From positions 57,166-121,165 of the forward strand of contig NZ_JARLLG010000012.1 of assembly GCF_029382255.1 (NCBI RefSeq): DNA of 64,000 nt. Direction: 5' to 3'. Position 1 is the stretch's first letter. Each line of letters starts with the position of its first letter. The DNA is from Isoptericola croceus. Its GTDB lineage: Bacteria > Actinomycetota > Actinomycetes > Actinomycetales > Cellulomonadaceae. Shown here in pieces: positions 15,716 through 23,364 of the stretch. The position numbers and the translations under genes were made by a program. The notes below the pieces were generated by a model, which saw only the letters and a list, made by a program, of their open reading frames with translations, made no database searches and was not told the DNA's origin.

Positions 15716-16488
15716 GGGCAGCCCGGCGGTGGCGCGAGGTCGTCGCACCCGTCCTGCTCGGTGTCGTGGCGCTGCTGGCGTGGCAGGCGACCGTGGTCGG
15801 CCTGGAGCTCCGGCCGTTCGTCGTGCCGAGCCCCACCGCGATCGGCGAGCAGCTCGCCGACCACGCCGCGGTCATCGCGGCGGCGAGCTGGTCGACGGCG
15901 CGCAACGCCTTCTGGGGACTCCTGATCGGTGTGGCCGTGGCGCTCCTGGCTGCCGCGGTGTCCGCCGCCGTGCGGGTGGTGGACGAGATGTCCGCCCCGC
16001 TCGTGGCGGCGACCGCCGTCGTGCCGATCGTGGCGCTGGCCCCGGTGCTGTACACGATGTTCGGCGCGAACGCGCAGACCGCGCGGATCGTCGTGGCCGC
16101 GATCGTGTCGTTCGTCCCCGTCTACGTCAACACGCTGCGCGGCCTGCGAACGGTCACGCCGGTCCACCGTGACCTCATGCGGGTCTACGCGGCGACCCGC
16201 CGCCAGACGACGCGGGTGGTCACCCTCCCCGGAGCGCTGCCGTTCTTCTTCTCCGGGCTACGGGTCGCAGCGTCCGTGGCCGTCATCTCCGCCCTGGTCG
16301 CCGAGTACTTCGGCGGTCCAGTGGACGGGCTCGGCAAGGCCATCACCTCGGCCGTGTCGTCGAGCAACTACCCGCTCGCCTGGGCCTACGTCGCCGGGGC
16401 CGTCGTCATCGGCCTCGTCTTCTTCTGCGCCACGCTCGCCCTCGAGCGCGGCGTGCTGCACCGCGGGAACCTCCGCCAGCGACCCTGA
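15712..16488 (+). CDS. ABC transporter permease (second of two), putative pyrimidine importer
   Basis: A 258-residue BPD permease with six hydrophobic segments. RPFVVPSPTAIGEQL lies near the N-terminus, and the coupling loop is at HRDLMRVYAATRRQTTRVVT. It is not a close copy of the first permease, so the importer is probably a heterodimer. The GTG start overlaps the ATPase stop (15712-15715). VAEYFGGPVDGLGKAI is typical of permeases for thiamine-precursor, riboflavin or pyrimidine ligands. Confidence 0.8.
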   Translation: MRAARRWREVVAPVLLGVVALLAWQATVVGLELRPFVVPSPTAIGEQLADHAAVIAAASWSTARNAFWGLLIGVAVALLAAAVSAAVRVVDEMSAPLVAATAVVPIVALAPVLYTMFGANAQTARIVVAAIVSFVPVYVNTLRGLRTVTPVHRDLMRVYAATRRQTTRVVTLPGALPFFFSGLRVAASVAVISALVAEYFGGPVDGLGKAITSAVSSSNYPLAWAYVAGAVVIGLVFFCATLALERGVLHRGNLRQRP

Positions 16489-16510
16489 ACGACCACGAGA
16501 GGAACGGAAC

Positions 16511-17659
16511 ATGAAGCACACAGCGCGCACCACCCTCGGGATCGGTGCCATGGCGACCACCGCCGCACTCGCCCTGTCGGCCTGTGCCGGCGAGGCCGAG
16601 TCGGCCGACGTCGGATCGGCCGAGGGGTTGACTCCCGTCACCCTGCAGCTGCAGTGGGTGGCTCAGGCGCAGTTCGCCGGCTACTACGCCGCGCTCGACC
16701 AGGGCTACTACGAGGCCGAAGGGCTCGACGTCACGATCCAGGAGGCCGGCACGGACACCGTGCCGATCGACGTCCTCGCCGCGGGCGACGCCGACTACGC
16801 GATCTCCTGGGTGCCCAAGGTGCTCGGTTCGATCGAGCAGGGCACCGAGGTGACGAACGTCGCCCAGGTGTTCGAGCGCTCCGGGACGCTGCAGATCGCG
16901 TTCGCGGACTCCGGTATCGCGGGGCCGGAGGACCTCGCGGGCAAGAACGTGGGCTCCTGGGGCTACGGCAACGAGTGGGAGCTGTTCGCCGGGATGCAGC
17001 AGGCGGGCCTCGACACCTCGAGCGACATCTCGCTGGTGCAGCAGGCCTTCGACATGAACGGCTTCCTCGCCGGGGACATCGACGCGGCCCAGGCCATGAC
17101 GTACAACGAGTACGCCCAGGTCCTGGAGACCGTGAACCCGGACACCGGTGAGCTGTACCGGCCCGAGGACCTGACCGTCATCGACTGGAACGAGGCCGGC
17201 ACCGCCATGCTGCAGGACGCGATCTGGGCCGACACGGCACGGCTGGCTGAGGACGACGCCTACGCCGAGACCACCGTGAAGTTCATCAAGGCCTCGCTCA
17301 GGGGATGGGCATACGCCCGCGACGACGCCGAGGCCGCCGCCGGCATCGTGACGGCCGCCGGCTCCACGCTCGGCCAGAGCCACCAGCTCTGGCAGACCAA
17401 CGAGGTCAACAAGCTCATCTGGCCCTCGACCTCGGGCGTCGGCACGATCGACGCCGACCAGTGGGAGCAGACCGTCGACATCGCGATGGGCACGCAGAAC
17501 GAGACCGGCGCCACCATCATCACCGCCGAGCCGCCGGAGACGGCCTACTCCAACGAGTACGTCGAGCAGGCGCTCGCCGAGCTCACCGAGGAGGGCGTCG
17601 ACGTCATGGGGGAGGCCTTCGCCCCGATCGACGTCACCCTCGCCGAGGGCGGCGAGTAG
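16511..17659 (+). CDS. ABC transporter substrate-binding lipoprotein, THI5/NMT1 type
   Basis: A 382-residue protein with a lipoprotein signal ending ALALSACAGE (lipidated Cys near residue 24). The mature protein starts PVTLQLQWVAQAQFAGYYAA, the standard opening of THI5/NMT1-like periplasmic binding proteins that recognise pyrimidine-type ligands. It continues DQGYYEAEGLDVTIQEAGTD and VGSWGYGNEWELFAG. In this operon the ligand is likely uracil, thymine or another pyrimidine. The start ATG follows GAGAGGAACGGAAC. It is followed by a strong hairpin at 17668-17714. Confidence 0.85.
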   Translation: MKHTARTTLGIGAMATTAALALSACAGEAESADVGSAEGLTPVTLQLQWVAQAQFAGYYAALDQGYYEAEGLDVTIQEAGTDTVPIDVLAAGDADYAISWVPKVLGSIEQGTEVTNVAQVFERSGTLQIAFADSGIAGPEDLAGKNVGSWGYGNEWELFAGMQQAGLDTSSDISLVQQAFDMNGFLAGDIDAAQAMTYNEYAQVLETVNPDTGELYRPEDLTVIDWNEAGTAMLQDAIWADTARLAEDDAYAETTVKFIKASLRGWAYARDDAEAAAGIVTAAGSTLGQSHQLWQTNEVNKLIWPSTSGVGTIDADQWEQTVDIAMGTQNETGATIITAEPPETAYSNEYVEQALAELTEEGVDVMGEAFAPIDVTLAEGGE

Positions 17660-17667
17660 CACCCTCA

Positions 17668-17714
17668 GCCGGGCGTGGCGCCGCCCACCCCCGGGCGACG
17701 GCGCCACGCCCGGC
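17668..17714 (+). terminator. Strong hairpin between binding-protein and aminotransferase genes
   Basis: A perfect 16-bp stem: GCCGGGCGTGGCGCCG (17668-17683) pairs with CGGCGCCACGCCCGGC (17699-17714) across a 15-nt loop. No T-run follows, as is common in high-G+C actinobacteria. It lies 8 nt after the binding-protein stop and 38 nt before the aminotransferase start, inside an otherwise continuous operon. It may act as a partial terminator or protect the 3' end of the abundant binding-protein mRNA. Confidence 0.65.
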
Positions 17715-17752
17715 ACACTGGACCGCACCAACGGTCCCACGGAAGGAAACCA

Positions 17753-19078
17753 GTGGACATCGCTCAGCTCGCCGGCGCCGACCTCGACGCCGCGGTCCTC
17801 GAGGCCGACCACCGCCACGTGCTGCACTCCTGGTCCGCGCAGGCCCACCTGCCGACCTTCGTCGTGGCCGGCGGTGCCGGCTGCCGGGTGTGGGACCACG
17901 CCGGCAACACCTGGCTCGACTTCTCGAGCCAGCTCGTCAACACCAACATCGGCCACCAGCACCCCGCGGTGGTGGCCGCCATCAAGGAGCAGGCGGACCT
18001 GCTGACGACCGTCTCGCCGGCCACCGCCAACGCCACCCGCGCCGAGGCCGCCGAGCGCATCCTGGCACTCGCGCCGGCGGGGTTCAGCAAGGTCTTCTTC
18101 ACCAACGGCGGCGCCGACGCCAACGAGAACGCCGTGCGCATGGCCCGCCTGCACACCGGGCGCGACAAGGTGGTCTCCGCCTACCGCTCGTACCACGGCA
18201 ACACCGGCTCCGCCGTCGTCGCCACGGGGGACTGGCGGCGCGTGCCGAACGAGTACGCCCGGGGTCACGTCCACGTCTTCGGGCCGTACCTGTACCGCTC
18301 GGAGTTCTGGGCCGACTCACCCGCGCAGGAGTGCGAGCGTGCCCTGCAGCACCTCGAGCACGTCGTGGTCGCGGAGGGCGCCGCCTCGATCGCGGCGATC
18401 CTGCTGGAGACGGTGCCCGGCACCGCCGGCGTGCTCGTCCCGCCGCCCGGCTACCTCACCGGCGTCCGCGAGATCTGCGACCGGTACGGCATCGTGCTCA
18501 TCCTCGACGAGGTGATGGCCGGGTTCGGTCGGACCGGGTCGTGGTTCGCGTTCTCCCAGCACGATGTGGTCCCGGACCTCGTGACGTTCGCCAAGGGGGT
18601 CAACTCCGGCTACGTGCCCGCCGGCGGCGTGCTCGTCAACGCCGAGATCGCCGCCACCTTCGACGAGCGGGTGTTCCCCGGCGGGCTCACCTACTCCGGG
18701 CACCCGTTGGCGATGGCCGCGATCGTCGCGACGCTCGGCGCGATGCAGGCCGAGGGCATCGTGGAGAACGCGGCCCGCATCGGCCAAGACGTGCTCGGCC
18801 CGGGCCTCGCCGCGATCGCGGCCGAGAACTCCCTCGTGGGTGAGGTGCGCGGGACCGGCGTCTTCTGGGCCCTCGAGCTCGTGGCCGACCGGCACTCGCG
18901 CGCCCCGCTGCCGCCCGCCACGATGGCCCAGGTCAAGGCGTTGTGCCTGGAGCGCAGGCTGCTGCCGTTCGTGGTCGAGAACCGGGTGCACGTCGTGCCA
19001 CCGTGCGTCATCGGCGAGGATGAGGCCCGGGAAGGACTCGGCATCCTCGCGGGCGTCCTGCGTGACGTCACGACCTGA
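17753..19078 (+). CDS. Class III aminotransferase, probable beta-alanine aminotransferase
   Basis: A 441-residue PLP enzyme. GTG 17753 follows GGAAGGAAAC. FTNGGADANENAVRMAR (near 120) and SAYRSYHGNTG form the PLP-phosphate site, LILDEVMAGFGRTG carries the Asp, and the Schiff-base Lys is in VTFAKGVNSGYVPAGG (near 285). The family includes beta-alanine:pyruvate and omega-amino acid aminotransferases. After the beta-ureidopropionase step it would convert beta-alanine (or 3-aminoisobutyrate) to malonate semialdehyde (or the methyl form). The exact acceptor cannot be read from the sequence. Confidence 0.8.
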   Translation: MDIAQLAGADLDAAVLEADHRHVLHSWSAQAHLPTFVVAGGAGCRVWDHAGNTWLDFSSQLVNTNIGHQHPAVVAAIKEQADLLTTVSPATANATRAEAAERILALAPAGFSKVFFTNGGADANENAVRMARLHTGRDKVVSAYRSYHGNTGSAVVATGDWRRVPNEYARGHVHVFGPYLYRSEFWADSPAQECERALQHLEHVVVAEGAASIAAILLETVPGTAGVLVPPPGYLTGVREICDRYGIVLILDEVMAGFGRTGSWFAFSQHDVVPDLVTFAKGVNSGYVPAGGVLVNAEIAATFDERVFPGGLTYSGHPLAMAAIVATLGAMQAEGIVENAARIGQDVLGPGLAAIAAENSLVGEVRGTGVFWALELVADRHSRAPLPPATMAQVKALCLERRLLPFVVENRVHVVPPCVIGEDEAREGLGILAGVLRDVTT

Positions 19079-19122
19079 GCCGCCGTCCTGGCCCGCCACC
19101 ACCGCACCACCAAGGAGATCTG

Positions 19123-19914
19123 ATGAGCACCACGCCCGCGCCCGCACGCCGCATCCTGGTCACCGGTGCGTCGTCCGGCATCGGTGCTGCCACCGTCCGC
19201 CGACTGCGCGCCGAGGGGTTCGCCGTCGTCGCCGCGGCCCGGCGGGCCGACCGGCTCGAGGCGCTCGCGGCCGAGACCGGCGCCGAGGCCTACCCGCTCG
19301 ACGTCACCGACGCCGCCGCTGTCGATGCTCTGGTCGCCCACCTGGGTGGGACCGGCGGGCTCGACGGCGTGGTGAACAACGCCGGTGGAGCATTCGGCGT
19401 CGACCGGGTGGAGGACGCCGACCTGGACCAGTGGCGTCAGATGTACGAGCTGAACGTCCTCGGTACCCTGCGGGTCACGAAGGGCGTGCTGCCGCTGCTG
19501 CGGGCTGCGGCTGAGCGCGGCGGAGGCGCCGAGGGGGCGGGTGCGGACGTCGTCGTGGTGACCTCGACGGCGGCGCACGGCGCCTACGAGGGCGGTGCCG
19601 GGTACACGGCGGCCAAGCACGGCGAGCGGATGCTGTCGACGACCCTGCGCTGGGAGCTCGCCGGCGAGCCGGTCCGGGTCGTCGAGATCGCCCCGGGCGC
19701 GGTGGCCACCGAGGAGTTCTCGCTCGTGCGGTTCGACGGTGACGTGGAGAAGGCCGCGGCAGTCTACGAGGGCTACCAGCCGCTCGTGGCCGACGACGTC
19801 GCCGACGCGATCGGGTACGCCCTGACCCGGCCGCCGCACGTGAACCTGGACCTGATGGTCATCCGCCCGCGCGCCCAGGTGCACAACTCCAAGATCGCCC
19901 GCACCGGCGTGTGA
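19123..19914 (+). CDS. Short-chain dehydrogenase, probable malonic semialdehyde reductase (YdfG-like)
   Basis: A 263-residue SDR. Cofactor site TGASSGIGAATVRRL, NNAGG motif, catalytic Ser in VVTSTAAHG and YTAAK for Tyr/Lys. The AARRADRL segment after strand 2 fits NADP(H). The closest type is the 3-hydroxy acid dehydrogenase/YdfG group, which in uracil catabolism reduces malonic semialdehyde to 3-hydroxypropionate. It is the last gene of the operon and would remove the aminotransferase product. About 270 bp of this gene recur as a broken copy at 22664-22962. Confidence 0.8.
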   Translation: MSTTPAPARRILVTGASSGIGAATVRRLRAEGFAVVAAARRADRLEALAAETGAEAYPLDVTDAAAVDALVAHLGGTGGLDGVVNNAGGAFGVDRVEDADLDQWRQMYELNVLGTLRVTKGVLPLLRAAAERGGGAEGAGADVVVVTSTAAHGAYEGGAGYTAAKHGERMLSTTLRWELAGEPVRVVEIAPGAVATEEFSLVRFDGDVEKAAAVYEGYQPLVADDVADAIGYALTRPPHVNLDLMVIRPRAQVHNSKIARTGV

Positions 19915-19926
19915 CCGGCGCGTGCC

Positions 19927-20586
19927 TCAGGTGCGGGCGGCCGCGGCCAGCCGCAGGCCGAACGCGACGAGGACGCCGCCGGTGACCCGGTCGATCCACC
20001 GGACGGCACCCGACTCGCGCAGGCGCCGACCCCAGTGGCCCGCGCCGAGGATCACCAGTGACAACCAGGTCGTCCCGAGCGCACAGTGGACCAGTGCGAG
20101 CGCCACGCCCATGACCAGCGGATTCGCGCCGTCGGGCACGAACTGCGGGATGGCCGCGACGTAGAAGACACCGACCTTGGGATTCATCAGGTTGGTGCCG
20201 AGCCCGATCGTGAAGTCGCGCCGACGCCGCCGGGGCGGTGTCGCGCTCCGCGGGGCGTCGGTCCCCGCCAGCTCGCGCGCGTCCGTGTGCCGGCGGCGCA
20301 GCGAGCTCCAGATCATGGACCCTCCGAGCCATACCAGGTACACGGCGCCGGCGACGGTGAGCACGCGGTACGCGGTCTGGCTGGCCGCGAGGAGCGCGGC
20401 CGCCCCACCGGCGGCCGCGGCTCCCCAGACCAGGGTGCCGACCTGGATGCCGAGCAAGGCGGCGAACCCGTGGGCGCGCGAGCGGGAAACGGTGCTGCGC
20501 AGCACCAGCGCCGTGTCGAGGCCGGGGATGACGGTCAGCAGGCCGGCGACCAGGGCGAACGCGAGCAGTGAGTCGGTGACGGACAC
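19927..20586 (-). CDS. LysE/RhtB family amino-acid exporter
   Basis: A 219-residue membrane protein with six hydrophobic segments. The start is LLAFALVAGLLTVIPGLDTA with the family motif PG-(P/L)-D near residue 21, then FAALLGIQVGTLVWGAAAAG. The middle loop is NLMNPKVGVFYVAAIPQFV. An Arg-rich cytoplasmic loop (PPRRRRRD) separates the halves. LysE-type proteins export amino acids or small amines. Convergent with the SDR gene (12 nt apart). The 180 bp beyond its start show nothing I can name apart from the probable promoter of the next gene. Confidence 0.85.
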   Translation of the reverse strand: MSVTDSLLAFALVAGLLTVIPGLDTALVLRSTVSRSRAHGFAALLGIQVGTLVWGAAAAGGAAALLAASQTAYRVLTVAGAVYLVWLGGSMIWSSLRRRHTDARELAGTDAPRSATPPRRRRRDFTIGLGTNLMNPKVGVFYVAAIPQFVPDGANPLVMGVALALVHCALGTTWLSLVILGAGHWGRRLRESGAVRWIDRVTGGVLVAFGLRLAAAART

Positions 20587-20766
20587 GCTGCGAGCCTACG
20601 CACGGGGGCCGGCGCGCCGGGTCGGGGAGCGGGTGGCCCGATCGGGCCAGGCGGTGTGCACCCGAAGTTGGCCCGCACGGTGGAAGCGACCGCGCCACCC
20701 CGCGACGGATGCTGAGTCCAGCCAGTCCCGCCCGGGGACCGGCACCGCAGAGAACGGACTCGAACC

Positions 20767-20988
20767 ATGCCTCTCATCCAGGTCAACGTGATCAAGGACG
20801 TCTTCACCCCCGCGCAGAAGGCGGAGATCATCGGCCGCCTCACGGACGCCATGGTGGGCGTCGAGGGCGAGGCCATGCGCCCCGTCACGTGGTGCGTCAT
20901 CCACGAGGTGGCCAGCGGCGACTGGGGGATCGCTGGCAACCCGCTCACAACCGCCGACGTCCACGCCCTCGCCGCTGCCGGCGTCTGA
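20767..20988 (+). CDS. 4-oxalocrotonate tautomerase-family protein
   Basis: A 73-residue protein starting MPLIQVNVIKDVFTPAQKAE. After Met removal the N-terminal Pro would be the catalytic base, as in the tautomerase superfamily. The usual second beta strand, CVIHEVASGDWGIAG, follows. Members form oligomers and act on enols in aromatic degradation, but the substrate here is unknown. It is flanked by a LysE exporter and a LuxR regulator and is not obviously in an operon; the regulator starts 38 nt later and could be cotranscribed. Confidence 0.75.
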   Translation: MPLIQVNVIKDVFTPAQKAEIIGRLTDAMVGVEGEAMRPVTWCVIHEVASGDWGIAGNPLTTADVHALAAAGV

Positions 20989-21026
20989 GGGTTGCCACCG
21001 CCACCGACCGGGGGCAGGCTGACAAG

Positions 21027-22631
21027 GTGGACGTGGCGGCCGCGCAGGCGGCGCTGAGGGGTGGCCGCTGGCGCGAGTCCGCGGCTGCCTTCTCGGCGCT
21101 CGCGGCCGACACCGACGACCCGGCAGCCCACGAAGGCCTCGCCCAGGCGGCCTGGTGGCTCGACGACGCCGAGCTGACGCTGAGCGCCCGGGAGGCCGCG
21201 TATCGCCGCTACCGCCTGATGGCCGACGTGCCGGGCGCCGTCCGCAGCGCGGCCACCCTCGGCTACGACTCCGCCCTCTTCGGCGCAGGCGTCGCCGTCG
21301 GGCGCGGCTGGCTGGCGCGCGCGGCAGACCTCCTCGACGGGCGCTGCGACGTGCCCGAGGCCGGATGGCTCGCCGTGCGGCAGGCGGAAGTGGCGCTCGC
21401 CGTCGATCACGACGCTGCTGCTGCCCTGCGCGCAGCGACGATCGCTCAGCAGATCGGCCACAGCACGGCGGACGTCGACCTGACGATCGTCGGACAGGCC
21501 CTGGTGGGGCTCGCCAGGGTCAGGCTCGGCCAGGTGTCGACGGGGATGCCGCTGCTCGACGGGGCATCGGCGGCTGCGACGTCAGGCGACGTCGAGGACC
21601 TGATGTGGATGGGGAAGATCCTCTGCTGGCTGATCACCGCGTGCCAGGACACGCATGACCTGGACCGCGCCGGAGAGTGGTGCGCCCGGGTCGAGGAGAT
21701 CTGTGCCCGGCGGGACCTCGCACCGCTGTTCCTCGTCTGCCGCACGCAGCACGCCTCGGTGCTGGTGGCCCAGGGGGACTTCGCACGAGCGGAGGCCAAC
21801 CTGACCGATGTGCTGACGCTGCTCGAACGGTCCCGCCGGGGCAACCGGACGGACGCCGTCGTGCAGCTGGGGGAGCTGCGTCGCCGTCAGGGGCGGCTCG
21901 CGGACGCCGAGGCGTTGCTGCGGCAGGCAGGGTTCGACCCCCGCGCGCTGACCGCGCTCGCCCTGGTCCGGCTCGCCCAGGGGGACGCGGAGCGCGCCTG
22001 GTCGATCGTCTCGGAGGTCCTGCGGGCCCTGCCCGCGGGCCAGCAGCTCGAACGCGTCGACGCGTTGGCGGTCGTCGTGGCGGCCGGGGCGCGAGCCGGC
22101 CGCCCGGAGGAGGCCCGCGATGCTGCCGCCGCGCTGCGTGACATCGCCGACACGATCGGCACGGACTTCCTGCGGGGGACCGCGGCGGCGGCCGAGGCCA
22201 GGCTCTGCCCTGCCGAGACCGCACCGGCGTTCTGGGAGTCCGCCGTCCGGCACTTCCACGCGGCAGGTCTGCCCTTCGACGAGGCCGAGTCCCGGCTGGA
22301 GCTCGCCGAGGTGCTGCTCGAGGTCGGCAACGAGCCCGGTGCCCGCGAGCACGCCACCGTGGCGCTGGAGACCCTGTTGCCGCTCGGCGCGGGTAGTGCC
22401 ATGGAACACGCGACAGCGATCCTCGTCCCGACCGGTGCCGACCCGCTCACGGAGCGCCAGACGGAGGTGCTCCGGCTGCTCGCGCGGGGCCTCACGAATG
22501 GCGAGATCGCTGCGGCGCTGCAGCTGAGCGAGCACACCGTCCACCGCCACGTCGCCAACATCTACCGCGCGCTCGACCTGAGCTCGCGCGTCGCCGCCGC
22601 GACGTACGCCGTGAACCGGGGGCTGACCTGA
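21027..22631 (+). CDS. LuxR-family transcriptional regulator with TPR-like repeat region
   Basis: A 534-residue protein. The N-terminal 440 residues are Ala/Leu-rich helical repeats of TPR type (examples: AAFSALAADTDDPAAHEGLA, RQGRLADAEALLRQAGF) with no nucleotide-binding P-loop, so it lacks the ATPase domain of the larger LAL regulators. Residues about 470-532 form a LuxR/GerE HTH: LTERQTEVLRLLARGLTNGE then IAAALQLSEHTVHRHVANIY. GTG 21027 is chosen because repeat structure begins directly after it; the longer open frame upstream overlaps the tautomerase gene. Target genes and signal are unknown. Confidence 0.75.
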   Translation: MDVAAAQAALRGGRWRESAAAFSALAADTDDPAAHEGLAQAAWWLDDAELTLSAREAAYRRYRLMADVPGAVRSAATLGYDSALFGAGVAVGRGWLARAADLLDGRCDVPEAGWLAVRQAEVALAVDHDAAAALRAATIAQQIGHSTADVDLTIVGQALVGLARVRLGQVSTGMPLLDGASAAATSGDVEDLMWMGKILCWLITACQDTHDLDRAGEWCARVEEICARRDLAPLFLVCRTQHASVLVAQGDFARAEANLTDVLTLLERSRRGNRTDAVVQLGELRRRQGRLADAEALLRQAGFDPRALTALALVRLAQGDAERAWSIVSEVLRALPAGQQLERVDALAVVVAAGARAGRPEEARDAAAALRDIADTIGTDFLRGTAAAAEARLCPAETAPAFWESAVRHFHAAGLPFDEAESRLELAEVLLEVGNEPGAREHATVALETLLPLGAGSAMEHATAILVPTGADPLTERQTEVLRLLARGLTNGEIAAALQLSEHTVHRHVANIYRALDLSSRVAAATYAVNRGLT

Positions 22632-22663
22632 GCAGCCCGCCACGATGCGCATGTCCGGGCCTC

Positions 22664-22962
22664 AGTCGACGCTCTGGTCGCCCACCTGGGTGGGACCGGC
22701 GGGCTCGACGGCGTGGTGAACAACGCCGGTGGAGCGTTCGGCGTCGACCGGGTGGAGGACGCCGACCTGGACCAGTGGCGTCAGATGTACGAGCTGAACG
22801 TCCTCGGTACCTTGCGGGTCACGAAGGGCGTGCTGCCGCCGCCGCCGCTGCCGCCGCCGCTGCCGCTGCTGCGGGCTGTGGCGGAGCGCAGCTGGGGCGC
22901 CGAGGGGGCGGGTGCGGACGTCGTCGTGGTGACCTCGACGGCTGCGCACGGCGCCTACGAGG
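22664..22962 (+). pseudogene. Partial duplicate of the SDR gene at 19123-19914
   Basis: About 300 bp nearly identical to 19320-19591 of the SDR gene. They run from VDALVAHLGGTGGLDG through NNAGGAFGVDRVEDADLDQW and VLGTLRVTKGVLP to TSTAAHGAYEG. The cofactor-binding N-terminus and everything from the catalytic Tyr onward are missing, so no enzyme can be made. A block of CCG codons has been inserted after KGVLP. The few substitutions relative to the parent indicate a recent origin. It lies directly behind the LuxR gene. Confidence 0.85.
22833..22868 (+). repeat. CCG/CTG trinucleotide expansion inside the SDR fragment
   Basis: Twelve codons of CTG and CCG (four CCG, CTG, three CCG, CTG, CCG, CTG pattern) where the parental SDR gene has only VLPLLR at this point. 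The insertion is nine codons, encodes Pro/Leu and keeps the frame. It probably arose by replication slippage once the copy was free of selection. Confidence 0.8.
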
Positions 22963-23037
22963 GCTCATCCGCCCGCCATCTGACCTGGTGCCTCGGGCGA
23001 GGTTCCCCGGTCGGCCGATGCGCCTTAGTCTCCCGCT

Positions 23038-23364
23038 ATGAGTAGCCGGTGGTCGGCGCAGCACGAGGAACTGCCCGACGGGTCACTGCGTGGGCCCGAC
23101 GCTGTCGTCTACCGCCGCACTCCCCGGCGGGTCACACGGCGGCTCGGGGCAGAGATGATCGCTGCCGGTGCTGCCGTGGTGACGAACGTCTACCCCGAAG
23201 GCATGACGTTCTACGGGCAGGACACGGCGGAGGCCGCGTGGTCGCGGATCGCGCAGGACGTCGTCGTCGGCCGTCGACCTCCGGTCCGGGACCTGCAGTG
23301 GGTGGGTCATGTGTGGGTGTCGGACGACGGGCACCTGCTCCTGCGGTTCGACGGCGAGCACTAG
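23038..23364 (+). CDS. Hypothetical protein, 108 aa
   Basis: A small soluble protein with no recognised family. It contains SLRGPDAVVYRRTPRRVTRR, VVTNVYPEGMTFYGQDTAEA and ends VWVSDDGHLLLRFDGEH. There is no signal or membrane segment. The codon use is typical of the genome, so it is likely real. Its stop codon overlaps the stop of the convergent MFS gene by 4 nt. The fragment of SDR gene upstream may have displaced its original promoter. Confidence 0.55.
   Translation: MSSRWSAQHEELPDGSLRGPDAVVYRRTPRRVTRRLGAEMIAAGAAVVTNVYPEGMTFYGQDTAEAAWSRIAQDVVVGRRPPVRDLQWVGHVWVSDDGHLLLRFDGEH

Noticed and set aside
22833-22868. CCG-rich repeat as a CRISPR or minisatellite array
   Set aside because: It is a simple trinucleotide expansion within a gene copy, with no spacers.
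22664-22962. A second functional SDR gene
   Set aside because: The fragment lacks the TGASSGIG cofactor site and the catalytic YTAAK, and has an inserted Pro/Leu block.
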